Source: Phorcus lineatus (Eukaryota > Mollusca > Gastropoda > Trochida > Trochidae). Taken from it: a DNA stretch of 64,000 nucleotides. How positions within the stretch are numbered: position 1 is the first letter of the stretch; the number at the start of each line of letters is the position of its first letter. The stretch is taken from contig OV121081.1 in the NCBI GenBank assembly GCA_921293015.1, positions 52,725,877 to 52,789,876 of the forward strand. Reading direction: 5' to 3'. Below the pieces are notes generated by a model that made no database searches, was not told the DNA's origin, and saw nothing but the letters and a program-made list of their open reading frames with translations. Both the position numbers and the translations under genes were made by a program. This document shows positions 48,181-60,000 of the stretch, in pieces.

Positions 48181-48561
48181 CTTAAAGGAGCAGTAGCATG
48201 GTTTTTTTAAAGATTTAGTTCTTCAAATTTTCCCTAATAAGCATATTGCTAAATTTATCTTCATTTTCATGTATCTTCAAAGAGTCAAAACATCTCATGA
48301 CTCATTCTGATCATCTGTAGTCATAGCAGAAACAATCAAGTGTTAAACTAAAACCACTGGCGGACATTTTAGTGTGAACACCTTTTAATCATTTGTGATA
48401 GGAAAATGGATTCACATAGCTCAATCAATTATGATATGTTTGTTTTCTTCTTTTCATTCTTTTCTTTGTATGCTTCTTTTGTGTACACTTGTGTATCTTT
48501 CTTTATGTACACTTTTTTTTTCGTGAAATCATCTTTAAAGACATGCTACAGCCCCTTTTAG
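48181..48561 (+). mobile_element. MITE family 1, best-preserved copy
   Basis: 381 bp with terminal inverted repeats: left CTTAAAGGAGCAGTAGCATG and, on the right, CATGCTACAGCCCCTTTTAG. The left end shows TTAA and the right TTTA, suggesting an eroded TTAA target duplication. The interior GGACATTTTAGTGTGAACA...TTTTAATCATTTG recurs at 26750 (minus), 31150 and 58092. Non-coding. Confidence 0.75.
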
Positions 48562-49396
48562 GAACTATCTCAAGTTATGACATTCGGTATCAACCTGTGT
48601 TCAACATGTATTGAGGAAATTCATTATTGGAATGAGTTGAACAATCTTCTGAAGTTTCTCATTTCTTACTGCAAAATCAAAAACTTACTGATATTTCTTC
48701 ACTGACAACTTATGAAATATTATAAAAATCATATTATTTAGACACATGAGTGCTCAGTATTAAATTGCTCCTTTAAGTCCCATATAACCATGGACTTCTT
48801 TTTAATTTCAAACTTATTAACAGTTGTAGATATATATTGTAAATAGTTTGTTAAAGTTGCAATCAGTTTATGAGATTTTAAGAATTCCACAATTATTATG
48901 ACATAAATCCCTACACCTACCTCTTGACACTCGCCGTACATGTTCATTTAGACAGGTGAAAAAGTTTTTAAATTGTTTAATTGCGCCATATAAATATCCA
49001 CATTATCACATTATTATAGCTGTTTTCATTCATCTTTATTGAATATTTATCTTTGATAAAAGGAAAGATGTTTGAGTTCCTCAGAAAAATGCTAAGAGCT
49101 GAATTTGTTTTTGACTGGTCCTTTTTAATCAATTCAGAGTTGACTTTATTTGACAGATTTGACACAAATTCTCTAACAACTTGCTAGTCTCCATCATTGT
49201 CATTAATTTGATCACATAAATGATTTTATACTTTGAATGATGGCTTGATGAATCTCGCAGTATAAAAATTGAAAGATCATGTTTAAATTTTCATTCTTGT
49301 AAAAGATAGACTCTACAAATACATATGTCATCCATTATGTAAGAGAGTTGTTTTACTTTTGTAAATATACGTCTGTATAGATGCGACACTATTGTT

Positions 49397-49402
49397 AATA
49401 AA
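49397..49402 (+). terminator. Candidate polyadenylation signal, C1orf43-like gene
   Basis: AATAAA followed within 15-30 bp by T/G-rich sequence (TGTCATTTGTAAATATGTG). If used, the 3' untranslated region is about 4.6 kb; earlier unnoticed signals may be used instead. Confidence 0.3.
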
Positions 49403-51382
49403 ATGTCATTTGTAAATATGTGTAATGAATTAAGAACATCTGTCTGTGAATTTGATCAGTCAAAGTGGTGTTTTTGAAATAGAAGTGTTAAGGGTATGTC
49501 TCGGTGAATTTTTATAATATCTTTTCTTTATGTTTTATCTTTTATTCATCAGTAATATTTTGAATGTACATTGTTTTAAAAATAGATAAGTGTTTTATTA
49601 TATGTCTTTTGTTATGTTATGAAAGATTATAATGAAACATTGACAAAAAAGTAATTCAATGAAATAGATCTTCATCTGTTTGCTGTGTTTTAACTGTCTA
49701 CCATGTCTTCTATCATTTGTTTTAAAACACAAATACAGCAATTTTTTTTAAAAACTATTTATGTATTTAAAGCATCTTCTTTGCATGAAAGGATACATAA
49801 AGTCAGTTTGAAAATATTAGGACCAATATTGCAAGTTTTTAACACCTAATTACTGAACTGCTGAATAAGTAGTTATCGAACTAGTTCACAATAGGAACAA
49901 TCAAGAATAAACCACACTGAAGGAACAGTCACTAATGTAATAACCAATGAACTGCAGCTAACTAGTGAAATATTGAAAAGGGAATTTTCCTTGAAGCTCT
50001 TTTTGAGTATACAAACCATTATATCACGATTATGTTTTCATAAATGATTATTCAAAAACAGGTCGTGGCTGACTTGAGATGCTCCGTGTACCTTGGTTAT
50101 GTTGTATGTTGTATGTGACTCAGATATTGGTGTCATCCACATTATCACTGGTTTATGTAACTGTCATTGTATCATGTGTCCCCTTGGAGGGGATTCATAG
50201 TATGTGTTTGTGTATAACACATGTCTTTGTGCACCTTTTTGTGTACATAATTGGAGCCCCATTCATAGGGATATGAATAAATCCTTATGCATCTCAATGT
50301 GTTAATGTTTTCCATGACTTGCATTTACTCATTGCTTATTTCAGAATTCATGTCCTGGGAAAATTATATCTTGTTCTTTGTAAACTGTTTAAGCATTTTA
50401 TATATAATTGTACATGGCATCCCTTTGTGACTTCTACCGTCAAATTTTTAAACACTGAAGAATTTACGAATGATAAATCCGTTATTTCACAATTAAGTAT
50501 CTAAGAAGCTATTATGTCTACGAACAGTGTGCAAAAAATCATTTATAAATATGCTAATTAATTTCACTGACTTGATAACAAAAATATTTTTACTATCTGT
50601 TGCAAGGACAGATGTTAACCTGTTTAGCCTCCAACACTATCACTTCACTATCTGCCACATCGGATGATCGCCAATCAGTTCATAGTTCAACATGAAGCTG
50701 AAATAGTTCGTTAGATAATACTACAGGGGCAAAGATCTTTTCATTCAGCATATATACAAACGACCTGGTGACCTATAATTGATGTACTCATTATCTGATA
50801 AAATTTTATCTTCAGGACAAAAACACAAGGTTAACTTAAAATAAAAATTTCGAACATATCCTTAGTAAATTTGGGTTCAGTCCTATTATAGTATATACTT
50901 ACTTATTTGAATACTTGTAAAAAGATTTGATTTTAATCACATTGCATTTTATTTATTTTTAATTTTTATATAGAATTTATATAGTTCAAAGTGAGACAAA
51001 AAATATCATTTTGAAATGTCAATGTCGTAAGAAATTCATTTCTTTATCATAATGAGATTGAATTGATTGTTGTTTTTCATTGTGTGTGTATTAAATATGC
51101 GCAAAGAAAAGACGTGATTGCTTGAGTCAATAATGCAAACAATAGCACTAGTGTGACCAGTCTGGCAAGAATGGCTCAGCACATGGCAGAACTTGATTGG
51201 CTGATAACAGCTTTGTGACATTTTTTTCTAAGGCATTTAGTTCTCTTATGGGGGAGTCACACTTACGTTCATTTACCTAGTTAAACGTAGTTCATTGAAC
51301 GTAGCCACAAAACCGCTAACGTGCCGAAAATGAGTGCATTTTTAGTAACTACGTAAAACAACGTTTCATTATAAGTTCATTC

Positions 51383-51590
51383 ACTACGTGTAAGTACGAT
51401 TAAGTACATATAAGTACGTTTTACTAGGTTTAACAACGGATAACTAAGTTCATTGAACAACTTACTAGCAACGTTCGGCTACGTTTAACCACGTTGATCT
51501 ACATTTAAGAACGTTTGTTAGTACAACTAAGTAGGTTGAACTACGTTGAAACACGTTCAGGTACGTTAAAGTAGGGTAAATCACGGCACT
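51383..51590 (+). repeat. Left array of 10-bp-phased repeats in the Harbinger-like element
   Basis: About 20 successive blocks of close to 10 bp with consensus TACGTTTAAC (for example TACGATTAAG, TACGTTTTAC, TAGGTTTAAC, CACGTTGATC, TACGTTGAAA). A few units are stretched to 12-14 bp. Period-10 phasing places each copy on the same face of the helix. Likely subterminal transposase- or Myb-binding sites. Confidence 0.7.
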
Positions 51591-51602
51591 TCAGTGGTAG
51601 GG

Positions 51603-51610
51603 TATATAAA
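51603..51610 (+). promoter_or_regulatory. TATA box of the transposon mini-gene
   Basis: TATATAAA lies 80 bp upstream of the ATG at 51683, at the inner edge of the phased array and in good position for transcription starting around 51635. Confidence 0.6.
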
Positions 51611-51682
51611 GACACACGTTTATGTATTTCATTCTTTCTCTTAATTGTCAAGCCAACAGAGTGTTAGTTAATTTTATCAACT

Positions 51683-51952
51683 ATGGGTAAAACGAGAGGC
51701 AGAAAAAGTCGCCCCCCACCTTCTGATTCAAATCAAGCCGCAAGAGATATTCCTGAAACGACGGTCATTTCTGTCAATCCTGACGAAGGAACATCAGATG
51801 TGACAGAGGACAATATTCCCCAAGCGCCTACTACGATGGATGACCCAACTAAAAGGTCACAGAGCAGACGATCGGCTTTAAAACTGACTGAAGATCAGGA
51901 AGTTAAGGCATTTGAATTTGTTGAGGCCCATCCTGAGCTCTATCTCTGTTGA
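51683..51952 (+). CDS. Small transposon-borne protein, possible Myb/SANT- or MADF-like N-terminus (89 aa)
   Basis: An intact ORF starting ATGGGTAAAACGAG. The N-terminus is basic (GKTRGRKSRPPPSDS), the middle acidic and Thr/Pro-rich, and the C-terminus reads ALKLTEDQEVKAFEFVEAHPELYLC. The end resembles the first helix of Myb/SANT or MADF DNA-binding domains, such as the accessory protein of Harbinger elements (FVEAHPELY followed normally by two more helices). Here it stops after the first helix, so the domain appears truncated; an unrecognised downstream exon is possible. The unit has its own TATA box and polyadenylation signals. Family assignment is tentative. Confidence 0.55.
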   Translation: MGKTRGRKSRPPPSDSNQAARDIPETTVISVNPDEGTSDVTEDNIPQAPTTMDDPTKRSQSRRSALKLTEDQEVKAFEFVEAHPELYLC

Positions 51953-52068
51953 TAGCAGCTAAATGCTGTATCATTTTCACCTTCCTTCCACTCATCCTCT
52001 CTCAGTTGTGAAATGAACAGTGTTAAAATGCATACCAGGTGTTTCACTCACTTGTGACACAAGGTACA

Positions 52069-52078
52069 AATAAATAAA
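52069..52078 (+). terminator. Polyadenylation signals of the transposon mini-gene
   Basis: Two overlapping AATAAA hexamers about 120 bp after the stop codon, just before the right-hand phased array begins. Confidence 0.5.
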
Positions 52079-52080
52079 TC

Positions 52081-52500
52081 TACCTAGTTAAGCGTAGTTT
52101 ATCGTAGTTCAACGTAGTTATACTTACTTAAGTGTAGTTAGATGTAGGGAAACGTACTTAAACGTCAAAGTCTAAATACGAAACGTACCAAAACGTAGTT
52201 ACACGTATTTGATATCGTAGTTAACCGTACTAATACCTAGTTTTGTGTACTAAAACGTTCTTCAACTCAGATGAAACTAGTGTAGTTTATTGTAGTTTAA
52301 CGTAGTCAGACGTAGTACAACGTTCTAGAATGTACTTAAACGTACGAAAACGTACTCGGATACCTAGTAAAGTGTAGTAAATCGTGGAAAAGTTGTACTA
52401 CGTTAAAGAACGTTCTTAACTAGGTTCAACTACGATGAACTAAGTTCACATTTTCAATTAACTACGTCCAACTACATTGAACTACGTTTCTGGAAACGTA
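52081..52500 (-). repeat. Right array of 10-bp-phased repeats in the Harbinger-like element
   Basis: The first part repeats CGTAGTTNAA-type blocks (CGTAGTTTAT, CGTAGTTCAA, CGTAGTTATA, TGTAGTTAGA, CGTACTTAAA), the inverse complement of the left-array unit. From about 52400 the orientation switches back (TACGTTAAAG, TAGGTTCAAC, TACGATGAAC, TACGTCCAAC). Unit spacing stays near 10 bp, with gaps. Confidence 0.7.
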
Positions 52501-52691
52501 GTTCGGAAATGCTAAACTTTGAACATGTCCAAAAGTTAAATCACAAACTACGTTTGTCTCACATCTATGTCTACGTTTTGAGCACGGATAACTAAGTATA
52601 ACTAAGGATAACTAGGCTTAAGTACAGTTAACTGCGTTAAAGTACGTTCTGCATCACTACGTTCATAAACGTAAGTGTGACTGGGGCATTA

Positions 52692-54034
52692 TGCATACAA
52701 ATTTTAACAAGTAACAACAGTATTTCAAGAACTGTTTTTGTATTCCCTTCTGCAATCATGTACCTTTAAAACTTTCTGTTATCCTTTTCCCACTTGGAAA
52801 CACACGATTCGCTTTGAGCCGATTATATGCAAGCATTTCAAAAAATGAAAACAGAGACATTGATTGAATATCAAAAGATACTCTTTATTAACGAAAGTAT
52901 AGTAAATGAATAAATCAACGTTAAAGCAATGAACTGACTCTACCTCACATCAATAGCCTGGAAGGCCACGTCATTATGAGATAGGGGCGTGTCAGTCATT
53001 AGGGTAGACATCATTGCAGTGCAAGGTGCATACATAACCACACAAAAGACGTTATTAAATTAGGGAAGTTGGAAATAGTATGAGTTAAAAATACATATGT
53101 GGAGCTTGAAAATTAATGATGTTCACATCTTGGTTCGGGTGTTACTCTTTTACGAAACCTGGATTTGATAATGATACAATAATTAAGACAAATTCCTGCG
53201 TTTGAGATTATGATTCGTCGATAGGAGATTTTGAAAAATTAAATAACTCCGTGAGAATCAATCACCTCGATTTTAGAAGCTAAGGAACGCAATAGAAAAC
53301 AACTTAAAAAGGTAGAAGTTTGTCAAAACTCTACTTTTACAGACCATGATAAAAATAACTTGTGATAAATAATGAATTTATGAATTTGCAAGGGTCCATG
53401 AATGTAAACAATAAACAGAAGAAGAAGAAACAAGGAAGACTAGAACTTTCAGCCTTTCAACTACTTAAGTGCCCATCTCAGGTACAGGCCCTATGTTACA
53501 TTTCTCTTTGAGTGTCTTGCAACTGACGAAATGGTTCTGTGTCACTGGAAGTACAGACTATTAAGCAAAGGATTTTAACCATCAAGAGTAAAGTCTTTAA
53601 TCAAAAGTGGCCTAAGATAGTACATATTATATATCTGACGACATAATCTAAACCCTATCAATTGAATTTATCGTGTAGTGTGTTGAGTCAACAAGCTGGA
53701 TGTCCTCAAGACACCTTTTCTGAGACAGGTGTATTCAAACTCGGAAAAGAGTTATTCAGTCAGCAACTTATACTCTTATGAAAAGTCAACATATTTAACA
53801 GATGCTACCTCTTAACGTATATATCAGCTTCATATTACTCTATAACAGGGTAGATTTCTACACAGGTACTTCCAATCAGTGAAATGAAAATGCTGACTAT
53901 CAATAAAACATATTCTCCTAACTGAGATGAATACACATTTAGGGGAGTAATGTGCAACATGAACAAGGGCGTTTATGTCGTCAGATATACATTATGTGCA
54001 GCAGTGAAAGGTATGTTGTTTGACCAGACTGCTC
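52692..54034. other. 3' flank of the CH25H-like gene
   Basis: No coding sequence. As the CH25H-like gene runs on the minus strand, its 3' untranslated region extends leftward here. A minus-strand AATAAA (TTTATT at 52884-52889) is a candidate poly(A) signal about 1.15 kb past the stop. Otherwise AT-rich and featureless. Confidence 0.5.
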
Positions 54035-57000
54035 TTAGCCCTGTTTCTTGGTCTCCCGGTGCCTCCTCTCATACTCCAGGAGTTCCTTAGTCTTGACTCC
54101 CCCGGCCCTGGTGGGAGGACAGTAGGTGCCGAGCAGTCGGTCGAAGTGGTTAAAGAAGGGCTGGTAGTTCGTCAGAGGCTTCTGGTGATGCATATCGTGC
54201 TTTGGGGCGCCGCCAAACACGTCGAAAGGGCTGAAGTTGTGGAAGCCGAAGGGTAGATCGAAGCCGGTGTGTCCCTCAACACTGATGAAGATGCTGAAGA
54301 GCATGTAGCTCCAGATGGTGAGGCAGTGCGAGTTGAAGAACCAGGTGTTGGTGGTGGTCAGGAAGCCCACGGTGACCAGCTCCCAGGGGTGCAGGTACTG
54401 GGTCACCCAGGAGAAGGGGCTGCTGTACCGGTGGTGCACGGCGTGGATCTGCTTGTACAGGAACCGGAACTGAAACCAAATAGACAACGGTTTAGTTCAG
54501 ATGTGTTATTATTACTATTGTATCGACTGTTCACTTACAAAGTCTGCCTGTACAGGAACTGGAACAGAAATCAAATAGAGAACGTTGTACATAGATCTAA
54601 CATTGCTATTTTGTTGACTTCACTAAAAGAAATATCCTAAGAGGAACAGAATTGGAATCTGCAGCTCATCACGTACTGTATTCTTCTCTAATCTATGGCT
54701 GAATGCATAATTGTGAAATAATGAGACACAATCCAATATCGTTTTTGGCAGTTACCAAATTTATATTTTATATCTACAAAAATCAAGGTTTTGTACGTGT
54801 GATAAGTTATTAAATATTTCGAAACTGTACACTGAAGACGGATAAAACCAAGTCAATAAACTTAAGTATCCATTTAAAAAAGTTTTTGGTATCGAAGTAT
54901 GCCAACCGGTATCACAAAAATAGCCGTTAATTGAGGGAGCGAGGTGCAAATGTACAATTTTGTTTAACCCTAAGATGCAAGTCAACTCCAAACCGTCAGA
55001 ATGTCATGTTTGGGATTGCAACAGTAAGTGATTTTTTTTAGATGAATATCGAAATGTGACAGAAGAGGCTTGAGAAGAATTTCTAAGTGTTGTCAACTTT
55101 CTCACTGTACTGCCTTATTCTCTTTCATTGTGTTCGGGAATAACAGGACAGCAATGACAATTATTGTGCATTCATCTACATAAGTCAACTTCTGTTGTTA
55201 GCGTTTTGTCGAATAGCACATAGACATAAGTGGTCCATTGTCTGCTTCCCGTATATCGATAACTACAACTATGCAATAATGCAACGTAAGTGTTATGAAC
55301 TTAACAGTAATGTATTATGCCTAGTAAGCAATTCATGAAAGTTCAAAGGTAAACATGTGGCCATGATACAGTATTTACATTCATATGGATATTTAACCCT
55401 GAGACAAACGTGGTTCCTATTTGTATAAATGTATATACAAAGCGCACTCGTGCCGAGTCCCTATTTTAAGGATAAGGGTGATGAAATATATTAGTCTTCA
55501 TCCAACAAAGCTGATTTCATTTTGACACTTTGAACTTCTTAGCGTTACTGGTTGAAATTTGAAAGAGTACATAAAGTACATAAACCGCTGGACTATCCTT
55601 TATCAAAAGTAACTACTTTATGTTTAAATTTTCCACTTAATGCATCACATGTATGAGCTTGATACACTTGTCAATTTATATACCTTAATTTTACCTCATC
55701 AAATCAAACTTCCACAAGAACTGAAAATCAGTCTGTTCCTCACGAAGGTCTAATGGCAAAAACATTCCTGTGTTGGACTTTCTGTTTCACCTGACATAGC
55801 GTGACTCCCACGTTCATCTCGTCTATGTTTGCACGCAGGACATCATTTTCAAACTGGTTTACTTTTAGTTAAAAAGAAGACTTATGTCATACTTCATGAA
55901 CTAATGTTGATTTCAAAACCAGTAGTTGAAATCTGCGTTGACATATCAATCATAGATTATCGTGTGTTATGGAAAGTGTTATAAAGAATTTAGACTTTAA
56001 TTGAAATTAAGTTTAGGTCTCTGAAATTAGATTGTGCTAAAAATCTAAACTTCAAAAGAAAAATGATAAGTTAATAAAAGGAAAGCTTTCGAGTTTTATC
56101 AATTCAGGAAATGAAAATCTTATATCTTCTTACAGACTTGCTAAGATATTTATTTTATTTCAAGGTTTGAATGACAAACTAATATATCCTCGTCTGTAGA
56201 CCTATATCATCTATATAAGATATATAACCAAAACAAATATTGAGAAAATCTAACCACGTTGTTAATTAACTTACACTAACGCCTATTTTGCTAATATACC
56301 TGGGAAGTTTAAATGAAGTTTGTATCCAAAAACACCAAGGGTGTGAATGCATGCAAAATGCGTGTTCCTAGGCAATGGTTACCATGGTAACTCACCAGCT
56401 TCTATGACTCACCTATCCAGGTGATGTGGTAATTACATCATAAGTTATTTCTCAAACGACTCTTGTTATCCTAATACTAATATTAATGTTTAGTCGATTA
56501 CATTCCGTAAAATAAATTAGCTAAAAAACAAATAACCCCATGACATCTACTTAATCTCGGCGTTTGAAGATTCTAGACTAAATTTGATAAACGTGCTGGA
56601 GCTTTCACTTCATCTTTTATATATTGTAAATCTATTCCTACATCAACATACGACACAAAATCAAAACCTGTCTATATTACATTGGGAATCTACACTTATC
56701 ATATGGGATATTGTAAAAAAAAGCAGAATAAACATTACAATCTAGACACCATTTGAAAGTTGAACTTCGGGTTGACACTAGTCATGTGGCTCATCGAGGT
56801 TAGTTTGTTTTCCAATTAACCTCCACTTTATTTACTAAAGGAACACACACAAATATTTTCCTGTGACCTGACCCTCACTGTGTCAATAAAACATTCCCCT
56901 GAGATAAACTACAGGTATCAACATAATTCTTCCAAAGAAACAGTTTGTTTTACAAAATGACCAAGTCATGATAGTCTCTCGTTTTACTTTTTTACTTTTT

Positions 57001-60000
57001 GTGGTGTGATTTCACGTGTATTTCGCTGTCCCTCTCTTTGAGGTAAAACGGCATTTCACCAAGTTCACAAATAAAGGCAATATCCTTCATTACATAGAAG
57101 CAAATTCTTCTTGAATATATAAATGTAAGTAATGTTTTAATAACTTTATACTACTGATGTAAAACCAGGCTTCTCGCTGACTAGTCTAGACTTTGTATCA
57201 GGTGGGATAAACCCAAAAAGTAATACGAGAAACTATCATAACTTGGTAATTTCGTAATTCCACCTCACTCACTCAAATGCTTATATGCTGTCAATAACTA
57301 CAGTGTATACCATTAAGTGTATATATATTGGTATGGCAACTAGACTTAGAGCGATTATCGATAACGCCTTTGTAATCAGTTTAGCTGAAGTTGCAACTTA
57401 AATGATATTTCTCAACATTGCCACGTACCAAGATTATATCGATAGACATTGAATTAGTTGCTCGCAGATTTGATGACTACGACACTGTTACCAATGTTAC
57501 CACACGCATGTCTGAAAGAGAAAATAGAGAGACAGTAAGATCGAACACTAGTAAGCGTCGTGTCAGTTCACTCTGTAACTGTCTCTCAGTATATATCAAA
57601 CGTTCCTTTCGATCTTTGCATTGTTAACAAAGAAACAGAAACCATGAAACAAGGCACTTTACTTTACAGAGACATGAGGATCGAACACTAGTAAGCGTCG
57701 TGTCAGTTCACTTTGTATCTGTCTCTCAGTATATATCAAACGTTCCTTTCGATCTTTGCATTGTTAACAAAGAAACAGAAACCATAAAACAAGGCACTTT
57801 ACTTAACAGAGACATGAGGACCGAACACTAGTAAGCGTCGTGTCAGTTCACTCTGTATCTTTCTCTCAGTATATATCAAACGTTCCTTTCGATCTTTGCA
57901 TTGTTAACAAAGAAACAGAAACCATAAAACAAGGCACTTTACTTTACAGAGACATGAGGATCGAACACTAGTAAGCGTCGTGTCAGTTCACTTTGTATCT
58001 GTCTCTCAGTATATATCAAACGTTCCTTTCGATCTTTGCATTGTTAACAAAGAAACAGAAACCATAAAACTTGGCACTTACATTTAAGTGTTTAATGGGG
58101 CAGTGTCACGTTTTTTTGGAAACATTAATTTTGTCAGATTTTCCCCATTAATAATTATCTTGAAAGGGTCTAACCATCTCATCGCTCAACCAGATTATCC
58201 GTAGTCAAGTATCAAGCATTCAGGCTGACATTTTCGTGTGAACACATTTTAATCATTTGGAATAAGGAAAATGATTCGCATAGCTTTACCAATAATGGTT
58301 CGTCCGTTTTAAAGCTGTTTCTTTTGATTGAAATACGTAGTTTTGCAACATTTATTTTTTGTGAGATTACATTATATGTCTAAACATAAACCGTTCTACT
58401 GCCGCTTAGACGTGTCAAGTTGATCCATTTTTTGTGAAATGGCGTGTCTCTTCGAAATCTAGTTTCCACTTCTTGATGTCCTTTAAAGTTTTTTACAAAC
58501 TAGTATATCATATAGTATAGTGCTATTAATGGCATTTACCTATAGCATAGCTAGGTGACTTTCGTGATAAGCAAAGGTTGTCTTATCACCCGATCGTCAC
58601 ATACCTTTGTATAATATGTAATACCCATTGAACTCCTTACTTAATTGCTGAACTGTCAACACGAACAGTACACGTGGTAAATAACGGGAACACTGATGTG
58701 CGATAAATCTTAAAGAGTCACTCCGTGATTTTCATAACATATTATTTACCTTTGATACGAACCTAAATATCATATGTGGTGAAAATCATCTTAACATTTC
58801 ATGTCCAAAAGACATAAATGACAAATACTGGTTTTCCACGAAAGTCTAAACACAGCCTTATAAATGCACAGAAGTGTAGATATCACGTCCAATATAGTAG
58901 TTATATAACCTTACAAACGCTATCAACACCTAACTGCCCTCCTGGCTGTTTTAGATAAGTCTCAAAAATTACGTTTGACTATTTGACGCGCGCCACTGTC
59001 CGGTGTTCGATCATAATTGCGACGTTTTACCTTCATATTGTCACTGTAAAAAAAACCAATAAGCTTTGAAATGTGTCTTTTTGGTAACAGTCGATACTTC
59101 GCGATCAAATGACACCATTGAACAAACGGAGTGGCTCTTTAACTAACTTTTCGAGCAACGTATGACCCATGATAAATACGTTAATGATGACTTTAGTTCT
59201 TATTTATACCTAATCGTAAACAAGTTGTGATTTTATGTACAATATTGATTCATGGCTTTTTTTAACATGGAATATTGTGTTCTTCAAGGTCTAAAGGTTC
59301 GTTTTTGTTTTAATGTTTACCCCTGTTATAAAGATCTTCATTAAGATTTTTTACTTTCATTTTAATTTTCAAAATAATACTTTCATACAAATTTTACCAT
59401 TCATAATTACTATGGAAGTGTAAAGCAACACAAACAATCGTGTTGGTACAAGTTAAACACTTCAATGAATCAGAGCGGGTTCACACTAATCTGTCAACTG
59501 TTTTATCAGGCATGTGGGTTATCGCAATCTCTGGCTTATCAACAAATCCAGTGGATTATCATATTCGGGTTCATGGAAGTCATTAATTTCCCCATCTGCA
59601 TTAGTAGGATCAAACCTTCTACAAAGGTCTCATAGTTATCGATTTCGAACACGAAATCTCCTGATTTCGAACACGAAATCTCCTGATTTCGAACACGAAA
59701 TCTCCTTCTACTTTCTTTTACCTTCGACTAAAGGTGGCATATATGATTAAATAAATTTGGACATACGTATTACGATATAAAAAATATGCCATAAGATATA
59801 TATCACACAACTCAGATATAAATAACTTGTTTATTACAATATAGTTCATAAAGAACTTTTACGTCATATGATGTATAGAAGGAATATTAAATATCACAGC
59901 ATAGCGAAACTTGGCACTTTTCATTGCATCACGTCACAGAATTGTTTGATTTTGCACATAACTTAGCATATCATTTCATATTTAAAGCATTCATAGCAAA

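Larger units (their letters stand above)
44785..51245. other. 3' region of the C1orf43-like gene and intergenic DNA
   Basis: The stretch to about 49400 may be partly 3' untranslated region of the C1orf43-like gene, as no other gene is seen and an AATAAA occurs at 49397. It contains a 2.5-unit tandem repeat (46930-47316) and a family-1 miniature element (48181-48561). From 49400 to 51245 I see AT-rich DNA with no supported feature. Confidence 0.5.
51249..52688. mobile_element. PIF/Harbinger-like non-autonomous DNA transposon carrying a mini-gene
   Basis: The 1440-bp element begins TGGGGGAGTCACACTTACG and ends in the inverted form of TGCCCCAGTCACACTTACG, with similarity continuing into ...TT(C/T)AT. 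It is flanked by TTA on both sides (51246-51248 and 52689-52691), the 3-bp TWA duplication typical of PIF/Harbinger. Inside are a TATA box, an 89-codon ORF with a possible Myb/SANT- or MADF-like start, and AATAAA signals, all between arrays of a 10-bp motif. No DDE transposase is present, so it would depend on one supplied in trans. The ends are well matched, suggesting moderate age. Confidence 0.8.

Noticed and set aside
54020-54640. Plus-strand open frames opposite the last exon of the CH25H-like gene
   Set aside because: They are antisense shadows of a GC-rich coding exon with clear histidine boxes on the other strand.
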